Assembly (NCBI GenBank): GCA_022836615.1
Contig: MU405270.1
Location: 159,830 to 223,829 of the forward strand
Direction: 5' to 3'
DNA: 64,000 bases
Origin: Annulohypoxylon bovei var. microspora
Lineage: Eukaryota; Ascomycota; Sordariomycetes; Xylariales; Hypoxylaceae
The notes under the pieces were generated by a model. That model was not told where the DNA came from and made no database searches. It saw nothing but the letters and a program-made list of their open reading frames with translations. The position numbers and the translations under genes were made by a program. Positions 1 through 12,265 of the stretch are shown piece by piece; the stretch's first letter is position 1, and every line of letters starts with the position of its first letter.

Positions 1-1975
1 CATACCTAATGTTTGATTCCCACGGGGGCTTACTGCCTACTAACCTACTAATTACCTGGGCGGCGGGCTGGTAAGACAAACGGGATACAAATTCACGGAG
101 ACCTTTTGTTCTAAGGCGCCGAGGAAAAGGGGCTGGGCGTTCAGCACGATACTCAGAACTGCAATTGCATTTCCATCGGCGTTTTTTTTTTTGTACTCTC
201 GTTTAATTGTCCCTGTTCTTTTTTCTTATTCTTTTTTCTCCCCCCGAGGAAAAGGAGGGAGGGATGGGGGGATGGGGATCGGTGATGAAATGACACGGAA
301 TGGAATGGGGCGTTGGATTTTTTTTCTCAGACCCTCCAACTATATTACCCCTTTGCCCTCTCGCGTTGTGTCGCGTTGCGTTGCATTTTCCTTGTATACC
401 TCAGCTTACGACGTGGATGAACGGCGGAGTTGGGGGCTTGTTTGGCTTGGTTTGGCTTGGCTACGTTAGGTAGATAGGGTGTGAGATTACAGATGCGTAA
501 TGGAAGATTACTACTACTACAACAGCTATTGCTCTTTTGGCCTGGGTGACATACGTGAGATTCATTGGAAGTGAGATGGCGTTGCGGAAAACTGTGCGTG
601 TTTGGTTTGCAGATGTCGTAAAATGTTTACGTGAATTTATCGTTAAATTGGAAATTATCTATCCTAGGGACATACGACTGGAAACCGTTTCTAAACTGTT
701 TGTAGGTAGGTAGGTAGAGAAGTACATATCCTGATTTCCTCTGCTTTGCTGCTTTGCCTTTGTTTGCGGTGTGTATTGAGGTCCTCAGAGCCTCCTAGTA
801 GTTATGAGTTGAGCACGTCATTCTATACTCAATTCCGCTGTGCGGTTCGACTTGCTTCTGCGACTTAATATCCGGTTGGTTACCTAGCCATGTCCATTAT
901 TGTGTGTATTAATAATGGATATTCAGAGGACGCAGACGCCGGGCCGGCTCTGGTGGAGTAACTGGTTGTTCCCAAATAGCAAGAAGCATCGGCAGCGTAC
1001 GGAGCTGTTGGGCATGTTGTATGAGATCGTGTGCTGTATGCTCTATCCCCAGTTTCTTGTTTGGGGACGGGATTAAACTAGCCCTGGAGTTGTTCGATCT
1101 CTTCATCCCTGATGAGCTGCTTGAATACATCGGGTTTGCTACAATTCTCTGCGCCTGCTTCTTATATGCCTCTTGTCCTGGTTCCGCCGCGGTTCATTGT
1201 ATTCCTTCTATTCCGTTGAAAGCCAGCCAGCTTGGTTGGGTCTGTTGAGAAAGAGATGGGATATCCGAATTATTCGGTAAATGGAGACCGGCCTTCTAAA
1301 ACTTAGTGTTAAAGTAGTGCGCAAAAAAGGCTTTAATGCTACAAGGGCGATGGTAGAAGTATTGATATTCGCCATCCAAATGATCAACAATGATCAGATG
1401 TGTTGGGAGAGAGAAGACCCCAAAATGCTGGCGACGAAAAAGTAGCCTTGAGTTCCGTAAGCTTTATTCGTTATAGGAGACTTGTACGCCGTGGTATGAC
1501 AGTTGCTTCTGTTGAGTACGTATCTTGATTCTTGGCGAGTAACCGTGGATTGCTGTGTCACTGGGAAAGAAACTGAAGACAAGAAAAACCGCGGGGCTCA
1601 TGTTTAGCCATGAACTTACTCCTACGGTGTTTAGATGATAGTATGTTTCTGAATGAAATGGAAATGTGTTAAGCTTACCTGATGCCGATTTATCATGTAT
1701 ATATAGTAATTATACTCGTGTTAGAGTGCCTGAGAAAAGGTAAAATTATATACATATCTTTAAATGCCCAGGTAGGTACCTAGATAATCGAAAGAACGGC
1801 AGTAGCCAACGACCGTAGATGGTGGGTGTTTATATAATTTCCCCCTTTTCTCTCTCTGCTATATGTATATCTACCTACTGACTCACCTCCAACCAAACGG
1901 CAACAATCCAAAATTCGCAAATTCAAACTACCTCACAACCCAAACCACAAATTCCCACTCATCTAGGTTAGATAT
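1..1975. other. Intergenic region without a supported gene
   Basis: This is the left flank, downstream of the PhzF-like gene, and probably holds part of that gene's 3' UTR. It contains a short (GTAG)n run at about 702-717 and scattered TAGGTA words. A 53-codon frame with a good ATG (915-1076, +) reads like protein (Trp- and Leu-rich), and another frame stays open just after it. No family is recognised and no intron joins the two, so it is not called as a gene. Confidence 0.5.
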
Positions 1976-3013
1976 CTACTCTAGGCACACCTTAACCTCC
2001 GGCCCGGGAACCGGGACCCGGCCCTCCAAGACCTTGACCGCACTACCCTCCAACAATATCTCCCTCACGCTCCGCCGGTCCTCGCTCAGCGTAACCTGCA
2101 CCCTGATCTCGCACCTCCGGCCAATATCTACGCCCTGCGTGATCTCGTACCGTTTCGTGAGCGGCCCCTCCCCGCCATCCCGCAGGCTGAGGAAGGCGCA
2201 CAGGCCCGAGGCGGCGCTGCCGGTGCCGGGGTCCTCGCGCGAGCCGAAGCTGCGGGTGTGCAGGCGGCACGCGGAGCCCGCGCCCGCGCCCGCCGGCCCC
2301 AGGTCCACGAAGAAGTAGCTGACGACGGGCCCGTGGCGCCAGCCCTCGTCCAGCGAGTCTTTCGCGCTGTACGTGTTCGAGGTCCCGACCAGGTTGACGG
2401 TTTGCTGCGCCAGGGCCTCGAGCGTGGGGAGCTGGGCTAGGATTGCGGTCACTTTAGCGAGGGTTAGTGGTTGTCGGTATTCTCTTACGGTATTCTCTTC
2501 TTAGAGGCTAAAAGGGAAAGGGGAAAGGGGAGAAGATAATTCTCAGCGTTACATACTCCCGTTCACAATGCTGACGACAGGATAGTGGCCATACGGCGTC
2601 CCGGCGAAGGGCTCCTGGTGCACGTGCACGTTATGCGCGACCGCGATCTGGGCGCCGGGCTCGGCGCCAACCCGCTCCTTGAACGGCACCAGGCCGGCCT
2701 TAGTCCCGAGGATCTGGGCCGAGCCGAGCCGCAGGTGGTGCAGGAGGAAGTTAGACGTGCCGATGGTCGGGTGTCCGGCGAACGGCACCTCGGCGAGCGC
2801 CGTGAAGATGTCGACGCGGGCCACGCGGGCCTGGACGTCCTCGGCCGTCTGCTCGTGCAGGAAGACGGTCTCCGAGAGGTTGAACTCGCGCGCGATGAGC
2901 TGCTTCTGGTCCTGCGATAGCTTAGTCCCGGCCGGGACTTGGACTATGGCCAAGGGGTTGCCGTGGAAGGAGGTAGTGGTGAAGACGTCGAAGGTGGTGA
3001 AGTTCAAGGCCAT
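1976..3013 (-). CDS. PhzF family isomerase/epimerase-like protein
   Basis: Two exons: 3013-2557 and 2451-1976. The intron (2556-2452) has a GTATGT donor and an AAAG acceptor. Exon 1 ends in phase 1, and the joined A+TG makes a Met codon, giving 310 aa, the usual PhzF length. The start MALNFTTFDVFT is followed by the N-terminal signature GNPLAIVQVPAG (residues about 19-30), the LSETVF motif around residue 47 that carries the conserved acidic residue, and PFAGHPTIGTSNFLL (about 77-91), the family's glycine-rich motif. PhzF proteins fold as two alpha/beta barrel halves. The founding member isomerises dihydro-hydroxyanthranilate in phenazine synthesis, but fungal relatives occur without phenazine genes and their substrates are mostly unknown. 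No phenazine neighbours are present here, so the substrate cannot be assigned. Family assignment is confident; function is open. Confidence 0.9.
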
Positions 3014-3866
3014 GGCTGTGGTTGGTGGGTGTAGTTAGTTTGTGTGGTTATAGTTAATGTTGTCGATGTGCCTGAAGACTTCGACTGAACCTCCAATTTT
3101 GGACGAAGTGGCAACACCCTCTTATACTCGATTACTGATCGCTTTTTCGGCCTTTCGCCAAACTCGAATAACTGTACCGCAATATGTTTGTAGAGTTGCA
3201 AAATATGACTCACACAGCTCGAACCTAGTCTTCGCTGTTTGAGTCTATCTCAACTGTGATCGTATTCGTTTTTATGCCGATATAGGTATTATACCCCTGG
3301 ATTGATATGTAGACATAAGGGCGTTGTGATCACATAATCAGCTTATAGATTTCGTATTCGTGTTTCTTGCGTCGTGAGTGGTTGGAGAGAGGAAGACTGT
3401 CCACTTATAGTGCCCAGGGACCAATTACAAGAGGCTTTTCAACAGCAGTTGATAGCTCAAGTTGTTATGGCTTGTTTCCTCTTCCAACCTTTTGTAAATC
3501 TTCTAGATAAGTAATTTCGCTTCCCCATGCCTTTAAAAACACCCGGCCTGCTCAAAGTTAGTTTGGAAATGTCGGTAGGTAGATATAAGATTCAAAATGT
3601 CTTTTTTCAAGGTTTAATTAATGACATGGTACATGCAAGTCGTATGATACAAGTCTCGTCAATCCCACGCATGTCCTTTTCGCCTCGTCATAATTCCCTA
3701 GGTACTGACTCTCCAAATACCTGCCGTTGCCGTGTTGCATTCCAACGACACCTTCCGGACAATCGCATGACGCCTTTCACTTTACCACTTCCACATCTAT
3801 TTCGACAATTCATCCTAGATATCAGTTTCGGTCAAAAGTTGTAGGTAAATGTAATAAACCGGTGGT
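3014..3866. other. Intergenic: PhzF-like promoter and adk1 3' region
   Basis: About 850 bp between two minus-strand genes. It should hold the PhzF-like promoter on its left side and the adenylate kinase 3' UTR on its right. A short open frame at 3527-3844 (+) has no recognisable domain. No RNA gene or repeat is seen. Confidence 0.5.
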
Positions 3867-4979
<1,113 letters not shown>

Positions 4980-6467
4980 TTTGAAAAGCTCGGAACGAAT
5001 CAATTAAGCCTGACCAAGGCGGGGGAAAGAGAGGCGACTGAGCAGGTCTTTAGGAAATGAGAGATATAACAACAAGGGAAGAGAAATACGGTGGCGACGG
5101 GAGACGGGTGACTGGAGGTGACGAGTGACGGGACGAGTCGGTAGAAGAGCGTAGTAAGTTGTAAAATGTTGAAAAAGGCTGGAAAGTCCGAGGTTCAGCG
5201 GTTGTCTGCGAGGTCGGGGATCGGGGAATTCTTTTTTTCGAAAATTGAATGTACTGTAGTACTATATGTAGGTACCTAGCTTAAACCCATTTTCGGCAAG
5301 GAACAGGTTGCCAAGTTGGATTGCGACTGCCCGGATGCTTCGTCTTCGCACCAAATATGTACCAGAGCTAAGCAGCTAAGGTTGAGACAATTGGGGCTCC
5401 CCAGTGGCTCATAGCCTAGGTACCTAGGTACGGCGGTAAGATAGTGGGGTAAACCCCCATGCTTTCTTAGCAGCGTGACACCTCGACACTCAAACAACCT
5501 GGAGCTCCTGCCTGTAATGTCTGTAATGCCTGTAATTCCCTTCGAGCTACAGGCGCCGAGGCAGCTTGAGTATTCTTCCACGTTGTGTCGCTTTACTTAT
5601 TCGGGTTAAGTATCACTTTAGCACTCGGCTATATTTCTAAGAACTAAAGACCAGATTGCGTTTATTTCCGTTAGACCGCTGAGGTTGACGATAGGTATAC
5701 TAACGACATCAACTACTTGATTTTGAAGAATTTATTGAAATGTTGCTTAGTAAACTGAGTGTTATATTGTCTTATGTTATAGACCCTTTCTATACATCTT
5801 GATATTAGTCTCCAATGTTCAATGGCTCCTGCTCGTCACAAACAATGAGATTATGTTCATTCGAAGACATGTAGGTATATAAACAAATACAGCCAACAAG
5901 TGATAGTCGAGATCAGCTTACGACCTTTTACTCGGTCCAGCGGATAGGCGCGATAGGGCGGGAGGCGTCTTTTCCTAGCTACAAACTAGGACTGCTAAGA
6001 CATGGCATATACTACATAGTATGTAATATGCCTCAGTCAGCCGGGATAGTCCAACGACCTGGCAAGTTGTTCCTCGATCCGTCTGACCTTTTGTTGGGAT
6101 TTCTAAAAATGCGAGGATCTTCCAGAATGGATATAAAAATGGGTATAGAAGACAAGCCACAACACAAGCCACATATAATAGAACCCTGGAAGAATTCGGA
6201 TTTAAGAATGACACCAGCCTCACCAATGTATTGGTCCGTGCGTAGTACTTAGGTACTCCTTGCGCACAGTCTAAGCTAACCCAAATGAAGAATTAAGCTT
6301 GACCGGGGTTTCGAGCGGAAGGCAGCCTCACATACGACAGCCTTCTCACTTCGTACCTGGTACCGTTGTTTGTAAACTTTCATCAAGCTCGGTTCTGTTT
6401 CGTAGCAAGCTTCCTCTTTTTCATCGCATTACTCAACTTTGACATACCCATTCTCCCATTCTTCACC
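4980..6467. promoter_or_regulatory. Divergent intergenic region between adk1 and rpn8
   Basis: About 1.5 kb separates the minus-strand adk1 start from the plus-strand rpn8 start, so both promoters must lie here. Several TAGGTACC/CCTAGGTA words occur (about 5,268-5,280, 5,416-5,430 and 6,248-6,256). Open frames at 5276-5581 and 5975-6252 have no domain and are probably chance. No TATA box or factor site can be assigned with confidence. Confidence 0.5.
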
Positions 6468-7644
6468 ATGCCTACTACGACAGCAGAAACCCTTTCTTTT
6501 GTGAATAAAAATGTCACTGTCGCCCCATTAGTCCTTCTTTCCGTCGTCGACCACTACAACCGAGTAGCCAAGGGTACTAGGAAGCGCGTGGTTGGTGTGT
6601 TGTTGGGACAGAACGACGGAAAGAATGTGCGAGTATCGAACAGCTTCGCAGGTTGGTCGCATTCTCTTAGGATGTCTACGAGGCCATCCAGATCAGCATT
6701 ACTAACCTTAGTTCGTTCTACATAGTTCCATTCGAGGAGGATAACGATGACCCGTCCGTCTGGTTCTTAGACCATAACTATGTCGAGAACATGAACGACA
6801 TGTTCAAGAAGGTCAACGCGCGAGAGAAGTTAATAGGCTGGTACCACTCCGGACCTAAGCTACGTGCATCCGATCTCGAGATCAACGAGCTATTCAAGCG
6901 TTACACGCCCAACCCCCTACTTGTCATTATCGACGTTCAACCGAAGGAGTCTGGTGTCCCGACAGATGCGTACTTCGCAGTAGAGGAGATCAAGGATGTA
7001 CGTTGCTCAATAATAGAGTTGCGGATGATCTATAGGCTAATATGAATGACGTATAGGACGGCACAACCACATCCAAGACCTTCGTACATACCCCATCCAC
7101 CATCGAAGCTGAGGAGGCCGAGGAGATTGGTGTTGAACACCTGCTCCGAGATATTCGCGACGTCGCTATTGGCACTCTATCGACACGCATCACAAACCAA
7201 CTACAATCGCTACAAGGACTACACCTCCGATTGCGCGAGATCCAGACTTATCTTCAGAAAGTCCAAGATGGCAAACTACCCGTGAATCACGCAGTCCTTG
7301 GAAATCTCCAAGACATCTTCAACCTCCTACCAAACCTCTCGACACCTAAACCTGGCGTCGATGGGAAGCCCGGCAATGTAGGCGAGCTATCGTACGCCAT
7401 GAGCGTCAAGACGAACGACCAGCTCCTCGCCATCTACCTTAGCAGCTTAATCCGCGCCATCACAGCCTTCCACGACCTCATCGAGAACAAGATCCAGAAC
7501 CGGCAACAACAAGAGGAGAAGGAGGCGAAGGAGGAGGCCGCCGCGACGACGGGCAAGGATGACAAGGACAAGAAGGAGGGCAGCGTCAACGGTGTCAATG
7601 GTGAGCCGGCAGAGAAGAGTACCGAAAAGGAAAAGAAGAAATAG
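6468..7644 (+). CDS. rpn8: 26S proteasome lid subunit Rpn8 (MPN domain)
   Basis: Three exons: 6468-6651, 6726-6997 and 7057-7644, giving 347 aa, typical of Rpn8/PSMD7. Intron 1 has a less common GTTGGT donor with an ACTAAC branch site; intron 2 has GTACGT. The MPN domain runs from about residue 15 ([15 protein letters not shown]), through RVVGVLLGQ and [20 protein letters not shown], to [20 protein letters not shown]. The zinc-binding JAMM ligands of the partner Rpn11 are absent, as expected for Rpn8, which is structural and pairs with Rpn11 in the lid. The C-terminal half ([37 protein letters not shown]) matches the helical bundle that anchors lid assembly. It ends in a lysine- and glutamate-rich tail. 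The gene is divergent from adk1. The start ATG follows a pyrimidine-rich leader. Very secure call. Confidence 0.96.
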
Positions 7645-7950
7645 TGAAGTTTGGTTTATGGATACGCGGGATAGTAGATCACTCCGGCCCTTGTACATTA
7701 TCCTTACTGGGGAGGGAAGGTCAATTCCGAAGTCAGAGGCGCTTCGTGCATGCATGCTAATCTATAGACGTTTGATCAGATTCCTGATCCCCCGATGAAC
7801 CATGGTTCTATCTCATAAAGCCTCGGCTTTCATGACTAGATTGCTGTGTTTATTGCCTGCCGTACTCTTACACGTAAAAGCTCGTATCTTCGTGAAATCG
7901 TCAATCGTAACTATGCTATGGCATACACCTGACCTCCCAACATAGACTCC
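7645..7950. other. Short convergent intergenic region
   Basis: About 300 bp between the 3' ends of rpn8 (+) and the SWIM-finger gene (-). It probably holds only the two 3' UTRs. Nothing else is seen. Confidence 0.6.
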
Positions 7951-8757
7951 TTAGATATCAGCAACCAAACCCGCGCCCTCCTCTCTACTCACAACCCTCT
8001 CATCCACATACCCCCCAAGCAAACCACCCCATCTCTCCGCCAACACGCACGCGAGCAGGTGCTTGCAGCAGGGCACCCCGGCGATCCCGCTCCCCTCCGT
8101 GCCGTCCGCGCTCAGCGCCCCGAACTCCCACTCCGGCTCCGATCCCCCCGATAACTGACTCAGCGGCGGCTTCTTCTCCTTCCCCTCCTGCCTAGCCTGG
8201 GAAGGGGAAGGGGAAGGCTCAATGACGTAGGAATGCGAATGCGAGCCCCGCTCCTCGCGCGGGAACGCCGCGAACGCGAAGGCCGCGCACGTGCAGTTCC
8301 AGGCGTGCAGGCGTACCACGTACGACAGACCTGGCGACGAGGACTCGTTGCGGCGCGGGTGGACCGGTTGCGCGGAGCGCACGAGGTAGAAGGAGGAGGC
8401 GGATGTAGCTTCTTCCTCCTTTTCCTGGGGTTCTTTGTTGAGGTCTGGTGGTGATGGTGATGATGACGGGTCTGTTTCTACTCCTGTCTGGGGTTGTGGG
8501 TGAGGGTTGACAACGACGCGCGTGGCGAGACGCCGGTCCAGGAGGTCGAGCGCCGGGAGCAGGGTTAGGGGATATAGCGCGTAGAGAGTTGTCAGGAGAG
8601 GCCGGGACGCGGGCGGGATCAGCTTGAGCGGGTTCGACGCCCCGGCGCTGGGGCCTGCGGGCGCCGGGGGGGTGGTGCTGGGCGGAGTGGGGATTGAAGT
8701 GAGACTGTCGATGAGAGATGTTAGGAATTGACGCGGTGAAGGCACTGGTGGGTTCAT
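7951..8757 (-). CDS. SWIM zinc-finger protein, Sws1/Shu2 (ZSWIM7)-like
   Basis: Single exon, 268 aa. The block LLPALDLLDRRLATRVV (residues about 66-82) and the split finger WNCTCAAFAF ... PCCKHLLACVLAERW (about 150-240) match the arrangement in Sws1/Shu2/ZSWIM7, where the C-x-C and C-x-H ligands form a SWIM zinc site. In other fungi and animals this protein pairs with Rad51 paralogues in the Shu complex and promotes homologous recombination in the nucleus. The gap between the two ligand pairs is unusually long, about 75 residues, and is filled with Ser/Gly/Glu-rich low-complexity sequence. The N-terminus is proline-rich (PTPPSTTPPAPAGPS). GC content is higher than in the neighbours. An intron inside the low-complexity gap is possible, but no clear GT-AG pair was needed to keep the frame open. 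Family call is good; exact orthology is inferred. Confidence 0.8.
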   Translation of the reverse strand: MNPPVPSPRQFLTSLIDSLTSIPTPPSTTPPAPAGPSAGASNPLKLIPPASRPLLTTLYALYPLTLLPALDLLDRRLATRVVVNPHPQPQTGVETDPSSSPSPPDLNKEPQEKEEEATSASSFYLVRSAQPVHPRRNESSSPGLSYVVRLHAWNCTCAAFAFAAFPREERGSHSHSYVIEPSPSPSQARQEGKEKKPPLSQLSGGSEPEWEFGALSADGTEGSGIAGVPCCKHLLACVLAERWGGLLGGYVDERVVSREEGAGLVADI

Positions 8758-10658
8758 TCTCCTTTGTGGAAGTGTCTAAGACTTCGGGTGGTGATGGGAT
8801 AAATGAGACGTTTGTTGAAGCGGAAGTGAAAGAATGGTCAAGTGAGTGTGAGTTACAGTGTGAGACTGGGTTTTAGACTGTGGAGTGGTTGCTTGGAAAA
8901 GGGGGAGCAATGGATTAGGGTTTAGCCTTCCTTATAATGTATATAAGAACGTTGCTTCTCTCATAAGTGAAGACAAAAGCGCTATAGGTATTCATAGACT
9001 TTTTCTCAATTCCTATTATGAATATGAAGGGTCCGCTACGAAGCTCTTCAAAGATTGGCGCTCTTCTAGACGCCTAGTCCAGCAACACTGGCTAGTCTCA
9101 ATTTTTTTATATATCTTAAATACATATTTATATGCCCATGGTATAGCTCATGTGAATCCTTTCTTTTTTTCTCCTCTCGATTTTAGATCCTTACCGCGTC
9201 TTTTGTCGCTCCTTAAGTGGGATGAGCACAATATCGTCTAGCACGTTTTCGTCGTCTACGTCGCGGTACTCCGAACCCCAGAGATTACTTACCTAGTCGA
9301 AGAACGCAAGAAGTGACCAGGGCTTCCTCGACACTTCTAGGTTCTTGTCACCGGATGCATAGTGGGATAAAAGGGATATGTGAGTCTATCATTAGCAAGC
9401 ATAGCGCGGCCTGATAAATGGTACGTATGGGAAGCCGAATTGAGTCTCATCCTCGGCCCTATAGCGTAGGCTATACCTTCTCGGCTTTACCCCCAATCTC
9501 CGACTCCATACTCACGTATATATCATCAAGGATTATTTTCCCCATCATGCTTTGCTTATAAAATATCAACTAATCGTAGCGGTTGGTGTCTAGAGGTTTC
9601 AGTTTAGCCGTCCTATCTTACGGCCATTGGATTCAGAGCTGAGTCAGGAGGGACGGGACTGGAAGAGAAGGACCCGATCGATGGCAGAAAGCTAAGCAGC
9701 CGGAACACAAGTCAAAGAGATCGCGAGGTCGAACGGCACTACTAGAAACACAGATGTGGCTAGGGCTCTAGAAATGTGTCCATATAACGGTCCAACCGAA
9801 GTCACTAGATGTCGCGATGCAAACCTAGCAGATGGAGAAACAACTATGTTGTTGCGCAAGGAGCTCTAACCCCTTGTGTCTACGAAGTGCGGTATACATA
9901 CATAGTGTGCCCTTTGTCTACTCTATTCCAGGACTAGCCCCGATGGTCCCCTGAGAGCTGAGCTCCCATCTTGCTGGGTCTCTGGACCAGACCTCAAGGC
10001 CATCCTCCCAATGGGGCGAGGCATAGTAGGCAGAGAAGACTTCTGATAGAACCCCGATCCGACCCGAGCCCTGTTATCTACTAAAATAATATGTTTTCCA
10101 GCTTATTTGTATTTTTAAAGAAGAATTTACCTTAAAGGGGTGAAAAGATCTTGTCACTATCGCTCAAATTGGAAGTCATCCTTGACCAGACTTTTCTCAT
10201 AGTACCTAACTATCATAATTGCGTAAAATATTCTAACAACCCTTATAATAGAATCATCTTGCCGGGAAAGTTCACCCACCCACCCCCCGTCAACTATACG
10301 TAAATATAGAAGTCCCTTAATCTAATAATGATTAGTGGATAATGACTATATGGTGAATTGAATAGTATTGTAACTAAAATCCAATGAACATGGAGTCAGT
10401 TATTCGAATCAGCTCCTATTCATTGGTGTAACTAATCTTGCTCATATTCTACGTATGGTGTTTGTCATAGAATAAAATCCTCCCAGAAATTAAATATACT
10501 TGAAAGATTCCGTAGTTAAAGCGAGTTTTGTTTTCATCATACCTTCTCCTAAACCTTTACTGCGAATTCTGATAAATTTCTTGTGAACTACCTAGATATA
10601 GTTACTTCCTTGATACATAAACCGACTAACAAAACTGACACACAAAAAAAAGCTTACC
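8758..10658. other. Long intergenic region, no supported gene
   Basis: 1.9 kb between the SWIM-finger gene (-) and the small secreted peptide gene (+). Composition changes inside it: about 9,240-10,080 is GC-balanced, and 10,080-10,650 is AT-rich. The GC-balanced part may be a decayed transposon or gene, but no coding motif could be read. An open frame at 8885-9241 (+, 118 codons) has no recognisable domain. The last 100 bp should hold the promoter and leader of the next gene. Confidence 0.45.
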
Positions 10659-11027
10659 ATGTATTTCCAAGCTAAATTCCACATCATTTCCACCACAATG
10701 CTTGCCCTGCTAATTTTTCTCGCTGGCGCCGAGCCGACCCTGCTGGCTATGATCGAGGTGCGACAGTACCAGAATTACTGTTGTCTTCCTGGCTGTGGCA
10801 TATGCTCTCACTATTCGTGCGTGAAATCCCCATGTTACGGAGTTGTAAGTTCGCCGCACTCTCCTTTATTTTTAACATCTTGAACTAGACTATCTAGGTA
10901 GATGAACCTATAGGTACGATAAAATGGAAGAATACATTACTAATCCGCTTCATCCACACAGTATAGTTCTTGCTGCGCTGAGGGGGTGGCTGAAGGAAGG
11001 AAAAATGACACAGGAATGTTAATATAG
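10659..11027 (+). CDS. Small secreted cysteine-rich protein (effector-like)
   Basis: Two exons: 10659-10844 and 10962-11027, giving 83 aa. The intron (117 bp) has a consensus GTAAGT donor, an ACTAAT branch site 15-20 bp before the acceptor, and a CACAG acceptor. Residues 1-27 form a signal peptide: basic start, then a hydrophobic run MLALLIFLAGAEP. The mature part carries eight cysteines spaced CC-x3-C-x2-C-x4-C-x4-C-x6-CC; the last pair (YSSCCAEG) is supplied only by exon 2. Without splicing the frame would lose this pair and end in an unrelated tail, which supports the intron. An even cysteine count, small size and signal peptide suggest a disulfide-knotted extracellular protein, like many fungal effectors or antimicrobial peptides. 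No named family is recognised. The gene lies between long noncoding stretches. Expression is unproven. Confidence 0.65.
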
Positions 11028-11852
11028 GGGTCATTTCGCTATTCTAAGATAATATGAATGGACAGTTTTAGACGACTGACTGGGATATATTTGATTGTTA
11101 GCATTGTTTAGCAACACAAATAGCTAATAGATTCATTTAGTCTCTAATTAACGTAGGTTAGAAAAAGGAATAGGACTTTATGACAGCAGAAAGGGGCTTA
11201 TTACGAAATGGGTTGGGGAAATATAGTATTTCTAAGGATATTCTAACGTAATAACTGAGCATGATCTTGAATGAGCACCACATTCACTTCGGAGAACCTC
11301 TCCTCCCGTGACAGTATCCTTATGCCGATAGATTAGGACCTAGGTGGATATATATTATAGGTAGATGAAGGGGTAGGTAGGTAAATACTATGCGAAGGAT
11401 TGATATTTAGATGACGTAATGGACAATCACATAGTTAGTGTAGATTAGCTTCGATTTCGCGAGTTACCACGATATAAGAGATCTGGGTTCGTCGATTAGC
11501 TGGCGATTTTAATGTTTGTAGCGGTCTGTCTTGCAGATGTAAGAGAGTTGAAGTTGAAGTAGGCATGTGACCCCCACCCCCAATTAGATCTGCCCTATTT
11601 CGTCACCATGGAAGCTGCAAGCAACTGAAGGTGGGGTGGGATGGCCCAAGCTCCCAAAATATGGTATGTACCTCTACATATACTTGTCGGTACTTCCCGT
11701 CTTGCCTGAGCAGCGGTAACAGCTAATGCCGATTGGTCCCAAATTATAATCATCTAAACATTGAACATCTGAACATCTTCAAAATAAGAAACATACCTCA
11801 CAAACAACCCAAAATCCCACCTTTGAGTTAGGACTTGAACTCAATCTTCAAT
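11028..11852. other. Intergenic region upstream of the CENP-W gene
   Basis: About 825 bp, AT-rich on the left. It holds TAGGTAGG words near 11,335-11,390 and a pyrimidine/adenine-rich leader just before the CENP-W start. No gene or RNA is seen. Confidence 0.5.
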
Positions 11853-12265
11853 ATGGCTCCCGGGCAAAAGATGTACCCGAGGGCGACAGTGAAGAAGATT
11901 GTCAAGGCTCATTCGAAGTGCAACGTTAGCAAAAACGTCGATGTCATGGTAAGGCTGGCTTGCCTTGTACTAGTCGCGTGACGCGCTCTAACCAAATGTG
12001 CACTGCAGATGTTCCTTGACTACGTGCTCTTCATGCAAACGTACGAATCTACAGCATTCTTCTATTTCCTTTTTTTTATTGAGGCTAACGATATAAAATA
12101 GACTCATGAAGGAGGCAGCCATCGATGCAAAACAAGCCGGAGAAAGGGGAATAAGTGCTAGGAGTGTGAAGAAAGCTACTGCGGTTAGTTTACCATATAA
12201 AACCCCTTTGCTCGAACTATTGACTGATTTAGGCAAAGGATACTCTTGCCAAGTTCAAGGGATGA
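11853..12265 (+). CDS. Inner kinetochore histone-fold protein CENP-W
   Basis: Four small exons: 11853-11948, 12009-12040, 12102-12183 and 12233-12265, giving 80 aa. Donors are GTAAGG, GTACGA and GTTAGT, acceptors CTGCAG, AAATAG and TTTAG, and phases agree (0, 2, 0). The protein reads MYPRATVKKIVKAHSKCNVS, then FLDYVLFMQTLMKEAAIDA, then GERGISARSVKKATAKDTL and a FKG end. This is the compact three-helix histone fold of CENP-W, including the conserved DYVLF helix 2 and the ARSVKKAT start of helix 3. CENP-W pairs with CENP-T in the CCAN at centromeres and contacts DNA. The family's usual length is 80-100 aa. Because the exons are 32-96 bp, automatic gene finders may miss it. A weaker alternative is another histone-fold partner such as an MHF/CENP-S-X type protein, but the motif order fits CENP-W better. 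Confidence 0.85.

Noticed and set aside
915..1076. Small 53-codon gene with ATG
   Set aside because: Protein-like reading, but no family, no intron and no supporting signals. Kept only as a note in the intergenic entry.
8885..9241. 118-codon open frame on the plus strand
   Set aside because: No domain, no neighbouring exon and low-complexity AT-rich codons. It overlaps the likely promoter of the SWIM-finger gene.
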